From Psychrobacillus lasiicapitis (GTDB lineage: Bacteria > Bacillota > Bacilli > Bacillales_A > Planococcaceae), in assembly GCF_006861795.1 (NCBI RefSeq), contig NZ_VDGH01000001.1, positions 190,117-254,116 on the forward strand: a DNA stretch of 64,000 nt, given 5' to 3'. Shown in pieces: positions 26,850 to 35,812 of the stretch; positions within the stretch are counted from its first letter, which is position 1, and every line of letters starts with the position of its first letter. A program made the translations under genes and the position numbers. The notes beneath the pieces are model-generated. The model was given only the letters and a program-made list of their open reading frames with translations, made no database searches and had not been told where the DNA came from.

Positions 26850-27032
26850 CATCCGCATTAACAGGCAGTAGAACTCCCACTTTTAGATTTAAGAACAGCG
26901 AAAAGATAAGTGAGAGATCAACTACCCGTATAAGCCCGATTAAATGATCGAAGACTACGTACGCAACCGTGTTGCAACGTCTGCACTAGCACTTATTGTG
27001 CGTCGTAAACCTCAACTGATTGAAGTATCACT
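26850..27032. repeat. MITE-like repeat, copy 2 (internally deleted)
   Basis: About 183 bp. Left end ATCCGCATTAACAGGCAGTA and the first stem (CTCCCACTTTT / AGTGAGAG) match copy 1; then the middle is deleted and the right end (TGCGTCGTAAACCTCAACTG, then ATTGAAGTATCACTTTAT) resumes. The right end overlaps the TAA stop of the DUF1232 gene. This is most of the 346-bp gap; the rest is the ykpA terminator. Confidence 0.75.
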
Positions 27033-27515
27033 TTATTTAGACTTCTTAATAAATTTACCTAATATTGATTTGGATGGTAGTTTACCTGCTACTGTATCAC
27101 TTGTTTCAGAGATTTTCTTTAGTGCATTTAATAATTTTTCATCGCCGACCCAATGCTCTTCAATGACATCAGAAGAAAATTTATTTAATAACATATTTAC
27201 CACATATGTAGCCACAATAATATCATCGATAAATCCTCCTGGTCCAACTAACCCTTCAGGCAAGACATCTAGCGGAGTAATAAAATATAAAATACCACTA
27301 CCAATAAGTGCTTTATATTTTGCATCAATTCGACTATCTAACATCGATTTTATGAGCAAATGAAATAAGTCTGGAGCAAACAATAAATACGGTGCAAACT
27401 TAGACGTTTTCCCTGATTTAGATTGAGCAAAATCTGTAATTTTTGAACGCAACTTCATATAGAAATCTTGCTGCTCCTCATAAGGAGGTAACTCATTTTT
27501 TAACTCAGTATTCAT
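27033..27515 (-). CDS. YkvA / DUF1232 membrane-associated protein
   Basis: A 160-residue protein with a DUF1232 core at about residues 65-105 (KYKALIGSGILYFITPLDVLPEG), the family's P-L-D-x-L-P signature, with a short hydrophobic stretch. Function unknown; some members affect stress or sporulation. Start at ATG 27515 with GAGGAGA upstream; the extra 21 codons upstream have no ribosome site. The stop codon lies on the end of a MITE-like repeat. Confidence 0.75.
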   Translation of the reverse strand: MNTELKNELPPYEEQQDFYMKLRSKITDFAQSKSGKTSKFAPYLLFAPDLFHLLIKSMLDSRIDAKYKALIGSGILYFITPLDVLPEGLVGPGGFIDDIIVATYVVNMLLNKFSSDVIEEHWVGDEKLLNALKKISETSDTVAGKLPSKSILGKFIKKSK

Positions 27516-27619
27516 TCTTATCTCTCCTCTCTTATTTTCACTATACCAAAAAAACGACAAAATGAAACAAATAACCACTTAAACCGTCTAATCATAAACA
27601 ATATAAGGAGGTAACTAAA

Positions 27620-28258
27620 ATGATCAAGCACTTATTTTTTCTTATCCCTACTCTTTTTCTTATTGCTTGCGGAGCTGAAAAACCTGAAGATACGGAAACA
27701 ACTTCAAAAACGCCTTCAGAAGAAGCAGTCCCTCCTTCTGAATCTTCACTAAGCTTATCTCACTTTTTTATGCCTGATAATTCCGTTGCTCATTTTAAAG
27801 GAGAAGGAAATGAATATGCGTCCTATACTTTGACAACCCTATATCCATTTGAAAATTTCGTTACTACTTATGAGGATAATGGCGGCACAGTCATGCAGAG
27901 GATTTATCATATAACAGATGATAAAATAAGTCTTATAGCTGAAAATGGCGAAGCATATGAACCTACGACGCATAGCCTGGCAGAACTCCAAGCGAAGCAA
28001 GAAATCGAAGTATATCTAGCTTCTCCACTTGAAGTTGGAGCAACATTTAACGGTTGGAAAATTACTTCCGTTTCAGAGACACTAGAAACAGATTCCCAAA
28101 CGTTTGATCACGTTATCGTTATAGAAAAAACAAATGAGGATAGTTCTATCACGCGAAAATATTTCGCCAAAAACTTCGGAGAAATAAAACGAGAATTTAT
28201 TATGCAAGAAGGAGATGAACAATTCATCGTCAGTTCTGTCTTCGAAAGCATGGAGTGA
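27620..28258 (+). CDS. Lipoprotein of unknown function
   Basis: A 212-residue protein with a lipoprotein signal (HLFFLIPTLFLIACGAE, Cys17) and an acidic linker (about 20-45). The mature part (HFFMPDNSVAHFKGEGNEY..., ITDDKISLIAENGEAYEP, AKNFGEIKREFIM) is beta-rich and similar to lipoproteins widely found in Bacillaceae but unassigned to a function. AAGGAGGT 8 bases upstream. Closed by a hairpin shared with the cold-shock gene. Confidence 0.7.
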   Translation: MIKHLFFLIPTLFLIACGAEKPEDTETTSKTPSEEAVPPSESSLSLSHFFMPDNSVAHFKGEGNEYASYTLTTLYPFENFVTTYEDNGGTVMQRIYHITDDKISLIAENGEAYEPTTHSLAELQAKQEIEVYLASPLEVGATFNGWKITSVSETLETDSQTFDHVIVIEKTNEDSSITRKYFAKNFGEIKREFIMQEGDEQFIVSSVFESME

Positions 28259-28302
28259 ATTCGGTTGAGTGGATGAATTACACTAAGAAGTGAAAGAACT
28301 CC

Positions 28303-28341
28303 TAAAAAAAGAAGCTTCTCCACAATGGAGAGCTTCTTTTT
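28303..28341. terminator. Bidirectional terminator
   Basis: AAAAAGAAGCTTCTCC / GGAGAGCTTCTTTTT stem between the convergent lipoprotein and cold-shock genes. Confidence 0.85.
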
Positions 28342-28349
28342 AACTATTC

Positions 28350-28550
28350 TTATAGTTTAGTTACGTTTGCAGCTTGTGGTCCGCGGTTGCCTTCTACTAC
28401 TTCAAATTCTACTTTTTGTCCTTCTTCAAGTGATTTGAATCCTTCACCTTGAATAGCAGAGAAGTGTACGAATACATCGTTTTCTCCTTCTACTTCGATA
28501 AATCCAAATCCTTTTTCCGCGTTAAACCATTTTACTGTACCTTGTTTCAT
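28350..28550 (-). CDS. CspA-family cold-shock protein
   Basis: A 66-residue OB-fold RNA chaperone. RNP1 KGFGFIE (residues 13-19) and RNP2 VFVHFSAI (about 26-33) are intact, length is standard. It melts RNA secondary structure and aids translation in the cold. The 5' leader is about 130-140 nt. Confidence 0.95.
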   Translation of the reverse strand: MKQGTVKWFNAEKGFGFIEVEGENDVFVHFSAIQGEGFKSLEEGQKVEFEVVEGNRGPQAANVTKL

Positions 28551-28717
28551 GTTATTACCTCCAAAAAAATATTAATCAATATGTGAAAAACAAAAATTCA
28601 CATATTCCATGAAGTACCGACATCACATCGATCACTACATAGGATATGTGAATTACAAATACTGTTTCTCACTTTAAATTGTTAACTAAAGTATAACAGT
28701 TGGATAAATATAGTCAA
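28551..28717 (-). promoter_or_regulatory. csp promoter and long 5' leader
   Basis: TTGACT (28717-28712) and TATACT (28695-28690), 16-bp spacer. Transcription from here would leave about a 130-nt leader with several short inverted repeats (TTCACATAT / ATATGTGAA arms near 28580-28650), as usual for cold-induced csp mRNAs. The temperature response is inferred. Confidence 0.65.
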
Positions 28718-28743
28718 CAAGTTTTTTTATAATTCTAAATCGT

Positions 28744-29022
28744 TTACTTTAAACTATTCCAAATGACTCCATGATAGATTTGCAAATCATCCTCACAGGA
28801 TTCACAATAACATTGCTCTTTTATTGACCAAAAAGCCCAATATTTATCACCTTTTACTTGTTCTTTCGGAAACTTCGCTCGAAATTCATCCAGCATCTTA
28901 TTCAAATATTGCAATGCCTCTTCTTCTTGCTCGAAGGTCATTTTTTTTACAATATGCTGTTCCCAACCTTCAAATGCCCACCAAGGTTCGTAATCTGCTT
29001 TCATATAAATAACTTCAAACAT
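28744..29022 (-). CDS. DUF1033 family protein
   Basis: A 92-residue soluble protein with the DUF1033 start (MFEVIYMKADYEPWWAFEGW) and a Cys cluster (CYCESCEDDLQIYHG). Members are found in lactic acid bacteria and Bacillus; function unknown. Start at ATG 29022 with TAGAGG upstream; the six extra codons in the longer frame are unlikely. Upstream of a divergent acylphosphatase gene. Confidence 0.8.
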   Translation of the reverse strand: MFEVIYMKADYEPWWAFEGWEQHIVKKMTFEQEEEALQYLNKMLDEFRAKFPKEQVKGDKYWAFWSIKEQCYCESCEDDLQIYHGVIWNSLK

Positions 29023-29179
29023 ACTTATCGCCTCTAACATTTATTGTTAACTCATATTGTACTGCTTCGACAAAAAAAGTCTACTCAAATGACTTATTAA
29101 GTCAAAGAATTGAAAATATGCGCAATATCAGTTAAGTTATAGTTAATATATTTTTTCTAATGATAAAGGAGAAGATGAG

Positions 29180-29461
29180 TTGAAAAAGCGAGCGCATATT
29201 CATATGCATGGCGATGTAGATGGAGTTGGCTTTCGATTTCTAGTAAAACAAAAAGCACAATCCCTTAGTTTAAAAGGTTATTGTATACAAAATGAACAAC
29301 AAGATATCATCATCGATATAGAAGGCGATGTAAATCGTTTAGATGAATTTATAGCGTATATTCAAAAAGGTGTATCCCCTTTATCTAAAGATAATGCTTT
29401 TGAAATTGAGCTATTTGATCTTCTTAAGGGGTACACAAAAATGGAATCAGATATCGTCTAA
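29180..29461 (+). CDS. Acylphosphatase-like protein
   Basis: A 93-residue single-domain protein. The phosphate loop GVGFR (residues 15-19) with catalytic Arg is present; the Asn expected in GxxxN is in GYCIQN. The first loop is DVDGVGFR, differing from the usual VQGVGFR. It hydrolyses acyl phosphates such as carbamoyl phosphate. TTG start with AAAGGAG upstream. Confidence 0.8.
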   Translation: MKKRAHIHMHGDVDGVGFRFLVKQKAQSLSLKGYCIQNEQQDIIIDIEGDVNRLDEFIAYIQKGVSPLSKDNAFEIELFDLLKGYTKMESDIV

Positions 29462-29533
29462 ACCTATAGGAAAATGAAACCTTCTTCCTTTTCATTCGTA
29501 TATTATATTGTAGATAAAAGGAGGTAGCCTATA

Positions 29534-30208
29534 ATGACCGAAGTAATGAATACTGTCATTCGTCATTTTATCAATATACCCATCATGTTCGTATCCTGGT
29601 TTGTATTCTTTATTACTTTCGATATTGGATACTTTATCAGCTCAGCTCTTGCGCTCGGAGTGTACTTCGTATCGAATTTTACTATTAAAAAGCTACAACA
29701 TCGCAGAATTATGAAGAAACATCAGCTTACTCATTCTGAGTATTTTCATATACAACAACAACTCAAAGAGGCAAAAGCAAAAATCCGTACGCTGAATAGT
29801 CATTATTTAAAAGTACGATCCTTTAGTTCATTTAAACAATTATTTGATATGAATAGATTAGCAAAACGGATTATTGCTTTAGTAAAAGAAAATCCACGTA
29901 AGTTTTATCAAGTAGAAAAATTTTTCTACGCACATTTAGATTCAGCTGTAGAACTAACGTCGAAATATACACTATTAGTATCACAGCCGACGAAAAACCA
30001 AGATCTAAAAATTGCTTTAGCGGATACTCGTGAAACATTGGAATCGATGAATTCCATTATGGAGGACGATCTAAAAGATGTACTAGCTTCCGACATTGAA
30101 CACCTTAAAATGGAACTAGATTTTGCTAAACTATCCGTACGTAAAAAAGAACAACCTTTATATTTAGAAGGAGAATCAGAAAATGAGCGAACAACGAGCA
30201 AATACTAG
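29534..30208 (+). CDS. xpaC: XpaC-like membrane protein
   Basis: A 224-residue protein with two N-terminal transmembrane helices (about 10-60) and a cytosolic helical domain with SSFKQLFDMNRLAKRIIALV typical of XpaC/5-bromo-4-chloroindolyl phosphate hydrolysis proteins. The name reflects an early clone phenotype, and biochemical function is uncertain. Ends overlapping the telA start by 26 bases, so the two are translationally coupled, the usual pairing in Bacillus. Confidence 0.85.
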   Translation: MTEVMNTVIRHFINIPIMFVSWFVFFITFDIGYFISSALALGVYFVSNFTIKKLQHRRIMKKHQLTHSEYFHIQQQLKEAKAKIRTLNSHYLKVRSFSSFKQLFDMNRLAKRIIALVKENPRKFYQVEKFFYAHLDSAVELTSKYTLLVSQPTKNQDLKIALADTRETLESMNSIMEDDLKDVLASDIEHLKMELDFAKLSVRKKEQPLYLEGESENERTTSKY

Positions 30209-31376
30209 TGATGATTTATTAATGGATGAATTATTAGCAAGCCCATTTGAGTTAAATACAGCAAAACCACAAGCCGTAGCTACAGCGGATGAGCCAACAG
30301 CAGCACCTACAAAACTAATTGATCGGCTGTCTGAAGTGGAACAACAGAAAGCAAAGCAACTAGCAAACCAAATCCCTGCAGGTAATTACGAAGCAATTCT
30401 AACATATGGTGCGAATGCACAAACGGAACTTTCTCGATTCTCTCATCAAATGTTAGATCATGTACAGAAAAAAGATATTGGTCCTATTGGTGATATTTTA
30501 GGTGACCTGATGAACAAGCTTTCAGACATTAATCCGGAAGATTTAACGACACAAAAAAAATCAGGAATCAAACGATTATTTAACCGAGTAAACCGTTCTG
30601 TTCAAGAAATGATGACCAAATACCAAAAACTAAGCACTCAAATTGATCGAATCGGCATTCAACTGGAACATTCAAAACGTGGGCTTGTAGAAGACGTGCA
30701 TATGTTAGATAAATTATACGATCAAAACAAAACGTATTTCCAAGCATTAAATGTGTATATTGCTGCTGCGGAAGTAAAAAAAGAAGAGATTGTGAATGTC
30801 ACAATTCCTGAGTTGCGACGCAAAGCAGAAGAATCGAATGACCAGATGGCTTATCAAGAAGTCAATGATATGGCACAATTTGTCGACCGTCTAGAAAAAC
30901 GCATGTACGATTTACAATTATCTCGCCAAATTACGATTCAAAGCGCACCGCAAATACGTATGATTCAACAAACAAATCAAACATTAGCAGAAAAAATTCA
31001 ATCTTCCATCATGACATCTATCCCACTTTGGAAAAACCAAATTGCGATTGCATTAACATTAAATCGTCAGCAAAAAGCAGTGGAAGCACAAAAACAAGTA
31101 ACAAAAACAACTAATGATTTACTACTGAAAAATTCAGAAATGCTAAAAGTGAATAGCATCGAAACGGCAAAAGAAAATGAACGTGGGATTGTGGAAATTG
31201 AGACATTAAAGAAAACGCAAGAAAACCTACTGCAAACAATCGAAGAAACAATGCGTATTCAAGCAGATGGTCGAGTTAAACGAAAAGCGGCTGAAATTGA
31301 AATCGGGCGCATGGAAGAGGAATTAAAACAACGACTTCTATTAATTGCAGACCAATCCAAAAACCGACCTTCTTAA
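30183..31376 (+). CDS. telA: TelA-like toxic anion resistance protein
   Basis: A 397-residue cytosolic helical protein of the TelA/YceH family (QIPAGNYEAILTYGANAQTELSRFSHQML; central NVYIAAAEVKKEEI; SIPLWKNQIAIALTLNRQQKA). Family members have been linked to tellurite, lantibiotic and cell envelope stress tolerance. AAGGAG lies 8 bases before the ATG, inside xpaC. It ends at a terminator hairpin. Confidence 0.88.
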   Translation: MSEQRANTSDDLLMDELLASPFELNTAKPQAVATADEPTAAPTKLIDRLSEVEQQKAKQLANQIPAGNYEAILTYGANAQTELSRFSHQMLDHVQKKDIGPIGDILGDLMNKLSDINPEDLTTQKKSGIKRLFNRVNRSVQEMMTKYQKLSTQIDRIGIQLEHSKRGLVEDVHMLDKLYDQNKTYFQALNVYIAAAEVKKEEIVNVTIPELRRKAEESNDQMAYQEVNDMAQFVDRLEKRMYDLQLSRQITIQSAPQIRMIQQTNQTLAEKIQSSIMTSIPLWKNQIAIALTLNRQQKAVEAQKQVTKTTNDLLLKNSEMLKVNSIETAKENERGIVEIETLKKTQENLLQTIEETMRIQADGRVKRKAAEIEIGRMEEELKQRLLLIADQSKNRPS

Positions 31377-31394
31377 CGAAGGACGGTTTTTTAA
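31358..31394. terminator. Bidirectional terminator telA / yojO
   Basis: AAAACCGACCTTC / GAAGGACGGTTTT stem plus T-run, overlapping the telA stop. Confidence 0.85.
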
Positions 31395-33274
31395 GTATTT
31401 TTCACAACATGATGAAGCATTTTACGAAGTAACCTTAAAGTCTCATCCGAAAACTTTTCTAACGATGCGGCGGCAGCTGTTTTCTTTCCGAATATTAGTA
31501 GGAACAAATCTAACTGCTCTTCTGTTGCTTCCCTATCATTTAAAAATAAATGAAGAACCGATATATGTTTGCGCTCAAGCTCTACTACAGCCTCTGCAGT
31601 ATCCATAATCCCATTTTGTGCATAGCCAAATGCAGAGGGTTCACCGTCTGAAAAGACGAGCAAAAATTTATGTGCTTCTACCCGACTCTCTAATCTTTTT
31701 CCCATCCATCTGATGGCAAAACCATCTCGGTTGTCTTCATGTGCCTCTATAGAGAGTATATTTAAACCACTATCCTTCACTCCATCTTCGAGCTTATGAA
31801 TCCATTCAAATGTATTTGGTTGCTTTGAATCCGAAGCTTCAAATGCATCCTCGTAATGCAATACAATCTCATGCGAAATTTTTAATTGTCTAAGCACATC
31901 ATGGAATAATAGAACTGCTTTCTTTGTTTCATCCAGTTTGTCCTGCATGGATGCAGATCCGTCAACTAGCAAGCCAAAAACTGCATTTAACTGAGTACTT
32001 GGTGCATTCTTTTTATAAAAAGGCTTAGGTCTTTCTTCTGTCCAAAGTGTAGTTAGATTAGATGATAGTCTTCCTTTTGACAGATTCAACCGTTTGTCTA
32101 CCTTTTTTTGTTCCATTCGTTTTTTCATTTCTTGCACGAAAGCTCTCACAAACGGCGCTTGCTCTTGTCGATAAGCTTGAAGCAACAGTTTGTTTTCGAC
32201 CGTGGTAGTCCCATCTATTCGTTTTTCTTCATATTCCACATGCAGATGTTCTTTTCCAAACGTTTTTCCTGCTTGTTTCTTGTCACTTGATTTTTCTTCT
32301 TTATATTCCGTAACTACATTTTCTCTGCTGTCGCCAGATGACCTACCTTGTCCGATTTGAGTAATCTCATGTCCCTCTCGCCCTTCTTGTGAAGCGATAT
32401 TTTGATCCGCTACCCCATCTCTTCCATGCTCGAGTTCATATTGCAGATGTACTCCATCTTCTTGTTCATTTTCACGATGCCAAGATCGGAAAATCTCTTC
32501 TATCGTTTCTTTAATACCTTCTTCTCCTACAAGAGTGTCTTTCGTACCTTGATGATAATGAAAATCAACGCTAGGTAGATTGGACGCAGAAAGAATAGCA
32601 TAATATTCGTGTAAAGAATCTTCATTTATATACTTTTGCAGCAAGTAGTACAACTGGTAGACGAGATCAAGAGAGTCCTGTGTATTAACGCTTTCATAAG
32701 CTTTCTGAATGATAGTATTTGCTAACTGAAAGTTTTCTGGACCTTTAACGTGCATAGTCCCTTCATGCAAACCAATATAAACATAGCTAATAAATGCATC
32801 AGCGAAAAATCCCTTCTGACTATTTACGAGTAATTGTTGTTTATGAAATGCTAAATAGGTTTGTATTCTGGAACGGAAGATTTTAACCGTACCTACTCTT
32901 TCTTTCTGAATCATCTCCATTAACCGAAACTCTTCTAAGCAAAATAAGAGCTGGTCTAATAGCTTAGAAAGATGATTTGGTTTTTCCTTCAAAAACTCCA
33001 TCCAAGCTGGAACGTTGAAATGCTTCCAAAACCCTCCTGCTAATAAATAAATATCGGATAATCTTCCCGCATGCATAATTGTATCTTCACGGTGCCTCCA
33101 AAATACACTGAGCGAAATTGTTTGGTCAGCAGGTTGAAATTCAATAAGCTTTCGTTCATTGACAAGGATATTCGTGTTTTTAGACAATGCTTTAGCTATA
33201 TTTTCATAGTGCATTAGTTTTCGAGCATCGATTGTTTCATTATTAAATTGGATAAAACGATTTACAGAAGTCAT
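31391..33274 (-). CDS. yojO: VWA-domain protein, YojO/NorD-like
   Basis: A 627-residue protein with a helical N-terminal half, an acidic and charged middle (about 270-380) and a C-terminal von Willebrand A domain (about 430-627) whose MIDAS is DGSASM with later DGEPSAF. These proteins pair with a MoxR-type AAA+ ATPase and act as metal-dependent chaperones or insertases. The partner yojN is directly upstream (9-bp gap). The substrate here is unknown; proximity to the 2-oxoglutarate dehydrogenase genes is conserved in Bacillus subtilis. Confidence 0.85.
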   Translation of the reverse strand: MTSVNRFIQFNNETIDARKLMHYENIAKALSKNTNILVNERKLIEFQPADQTISLSVFWRHREDTIMHAGRLSDIYLLAGGFWKHFNVPAWMEFLKEKPNHLSKLLDQLLFCLEEFRLMEMIQKERVGTVKIFRSRIQTYLAFHKQQLLVNSQKGFFADAFISYVYIGLHEGTMHVKGPENFQLANTIIQKAYESVNTQDSLDLVYQLYYLLQKYINEDSLHEYYAILSASNLPSVDFHYHQGTKDTLVGEEGIKETIEEIFRSWHRENEQEDGVHLQYELEHGRDGVADQNIASQEGREGHEITQIGQGRSSGDSRENVVTEYKEEKSSDKKQAGKTFGKEHLHVEYEEKRIDGTTTVENKLLLQAYRQEQAPFVRAFVQEMKKRMEQKKVDKRLNLSKGRLSSNLTTLWTEERPKPFYKKNAPSTQLNAVFGLLVDGSASMQDKLDETKKAVLLFHDVLRQLKISHEIVLHYEDAFEASDSKQPNTFEWIHKLEDGVKDSGLNILSIEAHEDNRDGFAIRWMGKRLESRVEAHKFLLVFSDGEPSAFGYAQNGIMDTAEAVVELERKHISVLHLFLNDREATEEQLDLFLLIFGKKTAAAASLEKFSDETLRLLRKMLHHVVKNT

Positions 33275-33283
33275 TTATATCCC

Positions 33284-34147
33284 TCACTTTATCCAGGAAG
33301 AAGCTAATTCCAATACAAGATTCTTCTCTTGCTCATCCTCTAATTTCTCCGCTATTGCATATGTGATCGCCCTCATTGGTTCCATATATTGTGCAAGTTC
33401 CGTTGCATCGAGCAAGCTACGAATAGAAGCGGCTTCTTCTGAAAGTAGTCCTTGTTTTACTTGTTCCATTAAATCCTCTGCTAAATTTAACATAACAGTT
33501 ATTAACTGCTTAGGTGCTGTTGGAAAAGTTTCGTTCCAAAGATTTGAAAGTAGTTCTCCTGAAATATATGGGACAGAAAAGGATACAAAACGATTTTTTA
33601 GCGCTTCATTCATCGGCGTTGTCCCTATATACCCTTCATTAATCGCAGCAATGACTGAAAAGTCTGGATGTGCTTGAATCACTTCTCCAGTGAAAGGATT
33701 TGTAAGCATTCTTCTATAATCCAATACGCTATGTAAAATTGGTAGTGTCTCCGCTTTTGCCATATTAATCTCATCTATATATAAAATATGTCCTTTTTTC
33801 ATCGCTTCAATGACAGGACCTTCCACAAACTCAATAACATTTGTTCCATCTTTTAATACAATTGTTTTAAATCCTAGTAGTGCCTCGGCATCTAAGTCAA
33901 CCGAGCAATTAATGCTTTGGACTGGTTGATGGAAATAGTGAGATACTGTTTCGGCGAGTTTTGTTTTTCCAGCTCCGGTAGGTCCCTTTAACAGGACAGG
34001 CTTTTTCAATGAAATAGCAATGAGTACGTCATTGAATAGATCATTATTCGGCGATAAATATCCACCTTTCCCTATCAGCTGACTATCTTCTTGACTATGT
34101 ATTCTATTTAAACGAATTTGTTGTTCGTTCATTATTAACTCTGTCAT
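33284..34147 (-). CDS. yojN: MoxR-type AAA+ ATPase
   Basis: A 287-residue AAA+ protein. Walker A GPTGAGKTKLAE (about 57-68), Walker B LYIDEINMA near 122, sensor I near AAINEGYIGTTPMNEAL. Expected to form a hexamer that remodels the VWA protein encoded next. GGAGACC before the ATG. The 3' end is 9 bases from yojO; the upstream gene is a 65-residue protein behind its own terminator. Confidence 0.88.
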   Translation of the reverse strand: MTELIMNEQQIRLNRIHSQEDSQLIGKGGYLSPNNDLFNDVLIAISLKKPVLLKGPTGAGKTKLAETVSHYFHQPVQSINCSVDLDAEALLGFKTIVLKDGTNVIEFVEGPVIEAMKKGHILYIDEINMAKAETLPILHSVLDYRRMLTNPFTGEVIQAHPDFSVIAAINEGYIGTTPMNEALKNRFVSFSVPYISGELLSNLWNETFPTAPKQLITVMLNLAEDLMEQVKQGLLSEEAASIRSLLDATELAQYMEPMRAITYAIAEKLEDEQEKNLVLELASSWIK

Positions 34148-34166
34148 AGTATTTTGGTCTCCTTAT

Positions 34167-34200
34167 GAAAAAAATCCGATGAATGTTCATCGGATTTTTT
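34167..34200 (-). terminator. Terminator of the DUF6501-like gene
   Basis: AAAATCCGATGAA / TTCATCGGATTTT stem with flanking A- and T-runs, directly beside the MITE remnant. Confidence 0.85.
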
Positions 34201-34252
34201 ATCCCGCATTAACTGCCCAATCAGTGTGAAATTCCTACACTGATTTCACTTT
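34200..34252. repeat. MITE-like repeat, copy 3 (end-to-end remnant)
   Basis: Only about 53 bp remain: TATCCCGCATTAACTGCCC at the left, then CACTGATTTCACTTTAT at the right, flanked by TTTAT on both sides. The right end covers the TAA stop of the DUF6501-like gene. An example of a deletion derivative keeping both ends. Confidence 0.7.
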
Positions 34253-34448
34253 ATTGAAAATATTCTTTGTAAAAACCGCCGACTTTTCCAGTGTTGTCGA
34301 CAACAAATAGAAACTCTTCTGTTTCATTTTTCACTTCATATGTTTTTCCAACGGTTAGTACATTGCTTACTAAGAATTTTTTTGCATCGGTCGAAACACA
34401 TGTCACTGTTTTGATCGTTGGCTTTGTAGTCCAGCTTGTATGTATCAT
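34251..34448 (-). CDS. DUF6501-like small protein
   Basis: A 65-residue soluble protein (MIHTSWTTKPTIKTVTCV..., ending GKVGGFYKEYFQ) with a beta-strand pattern resembling a small SH3-like or OB-like fold. It matches my memory of DUF6501 proteins next to odhB in Bacillus; function unknown. GGAAGTGG precedes the ATG. Confidence 0.6.
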   Translation of the reverse strand: MIHTSWTTKPTIKTVTCVSTDAKKFLVSNVLTVGKTYEVKNETEEFLFVVDNTGKVGGFYKEYFQ

Positions 34449-34512
34449 AAATCCACTTCCTTTTCTTTAAGTATACGATTGAAATGCCTATATTTCAATA
34501 AATGAACCAAAG

Positions 34513-34549
34513 AAAAATGCAGACTCCATATATATGAATCTGCATTTTC
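34513..34549 (-). terminator. Terminator of odhAB operon
   Basis: AAAATGCAGA / TCTGCATTTT stem beside the odhB stop; T content after the stem is moderate (TTTTTC). Confidence 0.75.
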
Positions 34550-34555
34550 TATTTA

Positions 34556-35779
34556 TTAAGAATTTAACATTAAATCTTCTGGGTTTTCAAGAAGCTCTTT
34601 TACCATTTTTAAGAATCCAACTGAGTCTTTTCCATCGATTACACGGTGATCATAAGATAATGCTACATACATCATTGGACGAATTTGAACTTCATTACCA
34701 ACAGCTATTGGACGCTTTTGAATTGTGTGCATTCCTAGAATCCCAACCTGTGTACCGTTAAGAATCGGTGTAGAAAGTAGTGAACCGAATACGCCACCGT
34801 TTGTAATTGTAAATGATCCGCCAGCCATATCAGAAAGCGCTAATTTGTTATCACGAGCTTTTTTAGCAAGTTCTCCAATATTTCCTTCGATTTCAGCAAA
34901 GTTTTTACGATCAGCATCACGAACGATCGGCACTACTAAACCGCCTTCTGTTGATACAGCGATTCCGATATCGTAGAAATTGTTTTTCACAATATCTGTT
35001 CCATCAATTTGTGAATTTACATAAGGATATTTCTTAAGTGCAGCAACTACAGCTTTTGTAAAGAATGACATAAATCCAAGGCGCACATCGTTTTGCTCAA
35101 AGAATTGGTCTTTTTTGCGTGAACGTAATGCCATAACATTTGTCATATCGATTTCATTGAAAGTTGTAAGCATTGCTGTGTTTTGTTTCACTTCTAGTAA
35201 ACGAGAAGCGATTGTTTGACGACGACGAGACATTTTCTCGCGAGTTGTACGGCCATCGTCTTCTTTTGGTGCAGTAGTGGCTTGCACTGACGCTGCTTTA
35301 GGTGCTGGTGCAGAACCATGTGCTGCAACGTCTTGAACACGAACGCGTCCCATTGGATCAACTGGTGAAATTTCACTTAAGTTAATACCTTTCTCACGAG
35401 CTAGTTTACGAGCTGCCGGGCTTGCGATTGTGCGATCCTGCTCAGAAGAAGTTTCTTCTACTACAGGAGCTGTTGTCGCTTGAGGTGCTGCTGGTGTAGC
35501 CTCTGCTTCTGGAGCTTTTGGTGCAGGTGCTGCTGCTGCTCCTGAACCTGCTCCAACTACAGCAATTACTTGACCTACTTGAACTGTATCACCTTCAGCA
35601 GCAAGTAACTCACTAACAACTCCAGCTTCCTCCGAAATTACTTCTACATTAACTTTATCTGTTTCAAGCTCAACGATGAACTCACCTTTTTCTACAGTAT
35701 CACCCGGTTGTTTTAACCATTGTGCAATAGTACCTTCTGTAATCGATTCTGCTAATTCTGGAACAATAATTTCTGCCAC
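34556..35779 (-). CDS. odhB: Dihydrolipoyl succinyltransferase (E2 of 2-oxoglutarate dehydrogenase)
   Basis: A 407-residue E2 subunit. Lipoyl domain at the N-terminus with the lipoylated Lys in ELETDKVNV (about residue 42), an Ala/Pro-rich linker (about 78-115), the E3-binding motif [13 protein letters not shown] (about 125) and the catalytic domain ending DHRVIDGKD with the catalytic His. It transfers the succinyl group to CoA in the TCA cycle. Starts with GTG 35779 after GGAGGAAATT. Lies 33 bases after odhA. Confidence 0.95.
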   Translation of the reverse strand: MAEIIVPELAESITEGTIAQWLKQPGDTVEKGEFIVELETDKVNVEVISEEAGVVSELLAAEGDTVQVGQVIAVVGAGSGAAAAPAPKAPEAEATPAAPQATTAPVVEETSSEQDRTIASPAARKLAREKGINLSEISPVDPMGRVRVQDVAAHGSAPAPKAASVQATTAPKEDDGRTTREKMSRRRQTIASRLLEVKQNTAMLTTFNEIDMTNVMALRSRKKDQFFEQNDVRLGFMSFFTKAVVAALKKYPYVNSQIDGTDIVKNNFYDIGIAVSTEGGLVVPIVRDADRKNFAEIEGNIGELAKKARDNKLALSDMAGGSFTITNGGVFGSLLSTPILNGTQVGILGMHTIQKRPIAVGNEVQIRPMMYVALSYDHRVIDGKDSVGFLKMVKELLENPEDLMLNS

Positions 35780-35812
35780 TTGAATTTCCTCCTCTGAATA
35801 TCCTAGCTTCTC

